Positions 4,173 through 5,650 of a stretch of DNA of 5,650 bases are shown here, one piece after another. Every line of letters begins with the position of its first letter. Positions within the stretch are counted from its first letter, which is position 1. The stretch is from an uncultured Sutterella sp. GTDB lineage: Bacteria > Pseudomonadota > Gammaproteobacteria > Burkholderiales > Burkholderiaceae_F. Location of the stretch: assembly GCA_934249275.1 (NCBI GenBank), contig CAKQKT010000110.1:1-5650 (forward strand), read 5' to 3'. The notes under the pieces are model-generated. The model was given only the letters and a program-made list of their open reading frames with translations. It was not told where the DNA came from and searched no databases. The position numbers were made by a program, and so were the translations under genes.

Positions 4173-5624
4173 TCAATCCCTGCGACGCGGGAATCCGCAC
4201 AGCAGGACCGCCATCTGACGAGGCTTCTTTACCGGCTCGCGCTCAAAAACACGAAGCTCCTCAGACTTTCCGGAAGCATTGCTTCGTTCACGATAGGGCG
4301 TATCGAAGATCGGATCACGATTGCGCTGAGAGGGCGGCACGTAAGCACGTGCGCGCTCCTTGGCCAGACGCTCATCTTCAGGCGTATCGACGCGCTCGAC
4401 CTCTCGATCGCCGCGACGCTCGGGACGTTCGCCGGAAGCACGGCGCATCTCAGCACGAGCCTGACGGGAAAGCGGACGCAGCGGCTTCTGCTCAAAGGTC
4501 TGCTTCGTGAGCTTCTCAATGGCATCAACAAGGCGTGCGTCCTCGCGGGTCGCCAGCATGATGGCGAGGCCGTGAGAACCGGCTCGGCCCGTACGGCCGA
4601 TGCGATGCACATAGTCCTCAGCGCTGAAGGGCACGTCGTAATTGATCACGCAGGGCAGCTCCTTGATGTCGAGCCCGCGTGCGGCAACATCTGTTGCAAC
4701 GAGTACGTGGATGGCGCCCGACTTGAAGCCGTCGAGAGCAGCCTGACGCTCTTCCTGAGTCTTGTCGCCATGAATGGCATCGGCATTGATACCCACGCGT
4801 TCCAGCGTACGTGCAAGACGGCGGCAGGTGATCTTTGCATTGACGAATACAATGACCTGCTGAAGCGGGGAATTCTCGGGGCCTCGCGTCTTGAGAATGT
4901 CAATCAGCACATCCGTCTTCTCACGATCGGCAACCTGAAAAACCTCCTGCGTAACCGTGTCGGCCGTCTGATTCTGACGAGCAACCTCAATCATGAACGG
5001 ATCCGGCTTCAGAAAATTCTTGGCGAGTTTTGCAATCTCAGGCGAGAACGTAGCCGAGAACATCAGGCTCTGGCGATTGTCCGGCAGGAGCTTGAGGATT
5101 CGGCTGATATCGGGCAGGAACCCCATGTCCAGCATGCGGTCGGCCTCGTCCAGCACGACAACCTCGACTTGGGAGAGATTCGTTGCACGCTGCTCGATAT
5201 GATCAAGCAGACGCCCCGGCGTAGCGGTCAAAATCTCGACGCCTCGACGAAGCATGTCGGACTGCGGACGGATGTCGACGCCGCCATAGACAACACCCAC
5301 GCGAAGCGGCGTGTCGGCCGCATACTGCGTCATATTGGTCGAAACCTGATCAGCAAGCTCACGCGTCGGAGTCAGAATAAGCGCACGCACCGGATGGCGG
5401 GCGGGCGACATCGAAGTGTTCGCATGCGGCAGAATGCGGGCGATGAGCGGAAGACCGAAGCTCGCCGTCTTACCGGTGCCCGTCTGGGCCGCGCCCATCA
5501 CATCTCCCCCCTTCATCACCACGGGAATGGCCTGAAGCTGAATCGGCGTCGGCTCCTTGTAGCCGATGCGTTCGATGGCGGACATGATGCGGGAGTCGAG
5601 ATTGAATTGTGCGAACGATGACAT
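4173..5624 (-). CDS. rhlE: DEAD-box ATP-dependent RNA helicase, RhlE type
   Basis: A 483-residue superfamily 2 helicase that unwinds or remodels RNA with ATP, typically in ribosome assembly and RNA decay in the cytoplasm. All motifs are intact: Q motif GYKEPTPIQ (21-29), Walker A AQTGTGKT (46-53), PTRELA (86-91), GG (114-115), TPGR (135-138), DEAD (159-162), SAT (190-192), VIVFVNAK (257-264), ATDVAARGLD (310-319) and HRIGRTGR (340-347). After about residue 385 comes a charged, disordered, basic tail (for example RRASGERPERRGDREVERVD) as in RhlE and related beta-proteobacterial helicases; it likely binds RNA. The start at 5624 gives the usual MSSFAQFNLDSRI opening; the ribosome site is weak (AGAG about 12 bases upstream), and the promoter lies beyond the window. 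The tail ends KKPRQMAVLLCGFPRRRD. Only 21 bases separate the stop from the structured RNA, with no terminator of its own between them. RhlE is favoured over SrmB or CsdA by the LDMGFLPDI segment and overall layout. Confidence 0.92.
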   Translation of the reverse strand: MSSFAQFNLDSRIMSAIERIGYKEPTPIQLQAIPVVMKGGDVMGAAQTGTGKTASFGLPLIARILPHANTSMSPARHPVRALILTPTRELADQVSTNMTQYAADTPLRVGVVYGGVDIRPQSDMLRRGVEILTATPGRLLDHIEQRATNLSQVEVVVLDEADRMLDMGFLPDISRILKLLPDNRQSLMFSATFSPEIAKLAKNFLKPDPFMIEVARQNQTADTVTQEVFQVADREKTDVLIDILKTRGPENSPLQQVIVFVNAKITCRRLARTLERVGINADAIHGDKTQEERQAALDGFKSGAIHVLVATDVAARGLDIKELPCVINYDVPFSAEDYVHRIGRTGRAGSHGLAIMLATREDARLVDAIEKLTKQTFEQKPLRPLSRQARAEMRRASGERPERRGDREVERVDTPEDERLAKERARAYVPPSQRNRDPIFDTPYRERSNASGKSEELRVFEREPVKKPRQMAVLLCGFPRRRD

Positions 5625-5650
5625 GCTGCTTGCGTTCTCTTGAATAGCTC

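Noticed and set aside
3646..4218. Open frame on the plus strand across the abrB-like gene and the structured RNA (190 codons)
   Set aside because: It overlaps the well-supported AbrB domain in antisense and runs through the hairpins; the protein has no recognisable domain and no ribosome site.
4572..5621. Long open frame on the plus strand (349 codons) opposite rhlE
   Set aside because: It lies antisense to a helicase with every motif intact, its translation is rich in Arg/His/Asp without family features, and GC-rich third positions commonly leave such shadows open.
1..5650. CRISPR array or intact insertion sequence
   Set aside because: No regularly spaced direct repeats and no transposase-like ORF were found on either strand.

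Overview
The window reads as chromosomal DNA of a Betaproteobacterium (Burkholderiales). By protein style it is most like the gut family Sutterellaceae (Sutterella/Parasutterella-like). This is inferred from a glutamyl-tRNA synthetase of beta-proteobacterial type, an RhlE-type DEAD-box helicase and a fairly GC-rich, C/G-ending codon style; no 16S or other firm marker is present.

Layout. Positions 1-276 are a non-coding leader holding three inverted repeats. Positions 277-1503 (+) encode a DUF401-type integral membrane protein, a presumed transporter of the ion-transporter superfamily, closed by a hairpin terminator at 1528-1568. A leader with further hairpins then precedes gltX (1754-3145, +), which ends in a strong Rho-independent terminator at 3177-3212. 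Next comes a tRNA-Glu with a CUC anticodon (3300-3375, +) and its own terminator (3380-3420), so a synthetase lies directly upstream of one of its substrate tRNAs. On the opposite strand lie an 86-residue AbrB/MazE/SpoVT-type DNA-binding protein (3540-3800, -) and the DEAD-box helicase rhlE (4173-5624, -).

The most interesting stretch is 3906-4151 on the minus strand, squeezed between rhlE and the abrB-like gene. It contains no convincing ORF but a dense series of stem-loops: a long 5' hairpin, two back-to-back GC-rich hairpins, a small capped stem, a possible 6-bp pseudoknot, and a 3' hairpin followed by five T. Order and local motifs resemble HEARO RNAs, i.e. the omega-RNA guide scaffolds of IscB nucleases (IS200/IS605-related, ancestors of Cas9). 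No iscB gene follows: the roughly 490 bases to the tRNA terminator hold only the abrB-like gene. If the reading is right, this is a stand-alone omega-RNA whose guide segment (about 4152-4167) lies just past the rhlE stop codon and which would be transcribed by read-through from rhlE. The resemblance was judged by eye and from memory, so a covariance-model search is decisive.

The other genes are housekeeping: charging of tRNA-Glu (gltX with the tRNA), RNA remodelling (rhlE), and a membrane transporter of unknown substrate.
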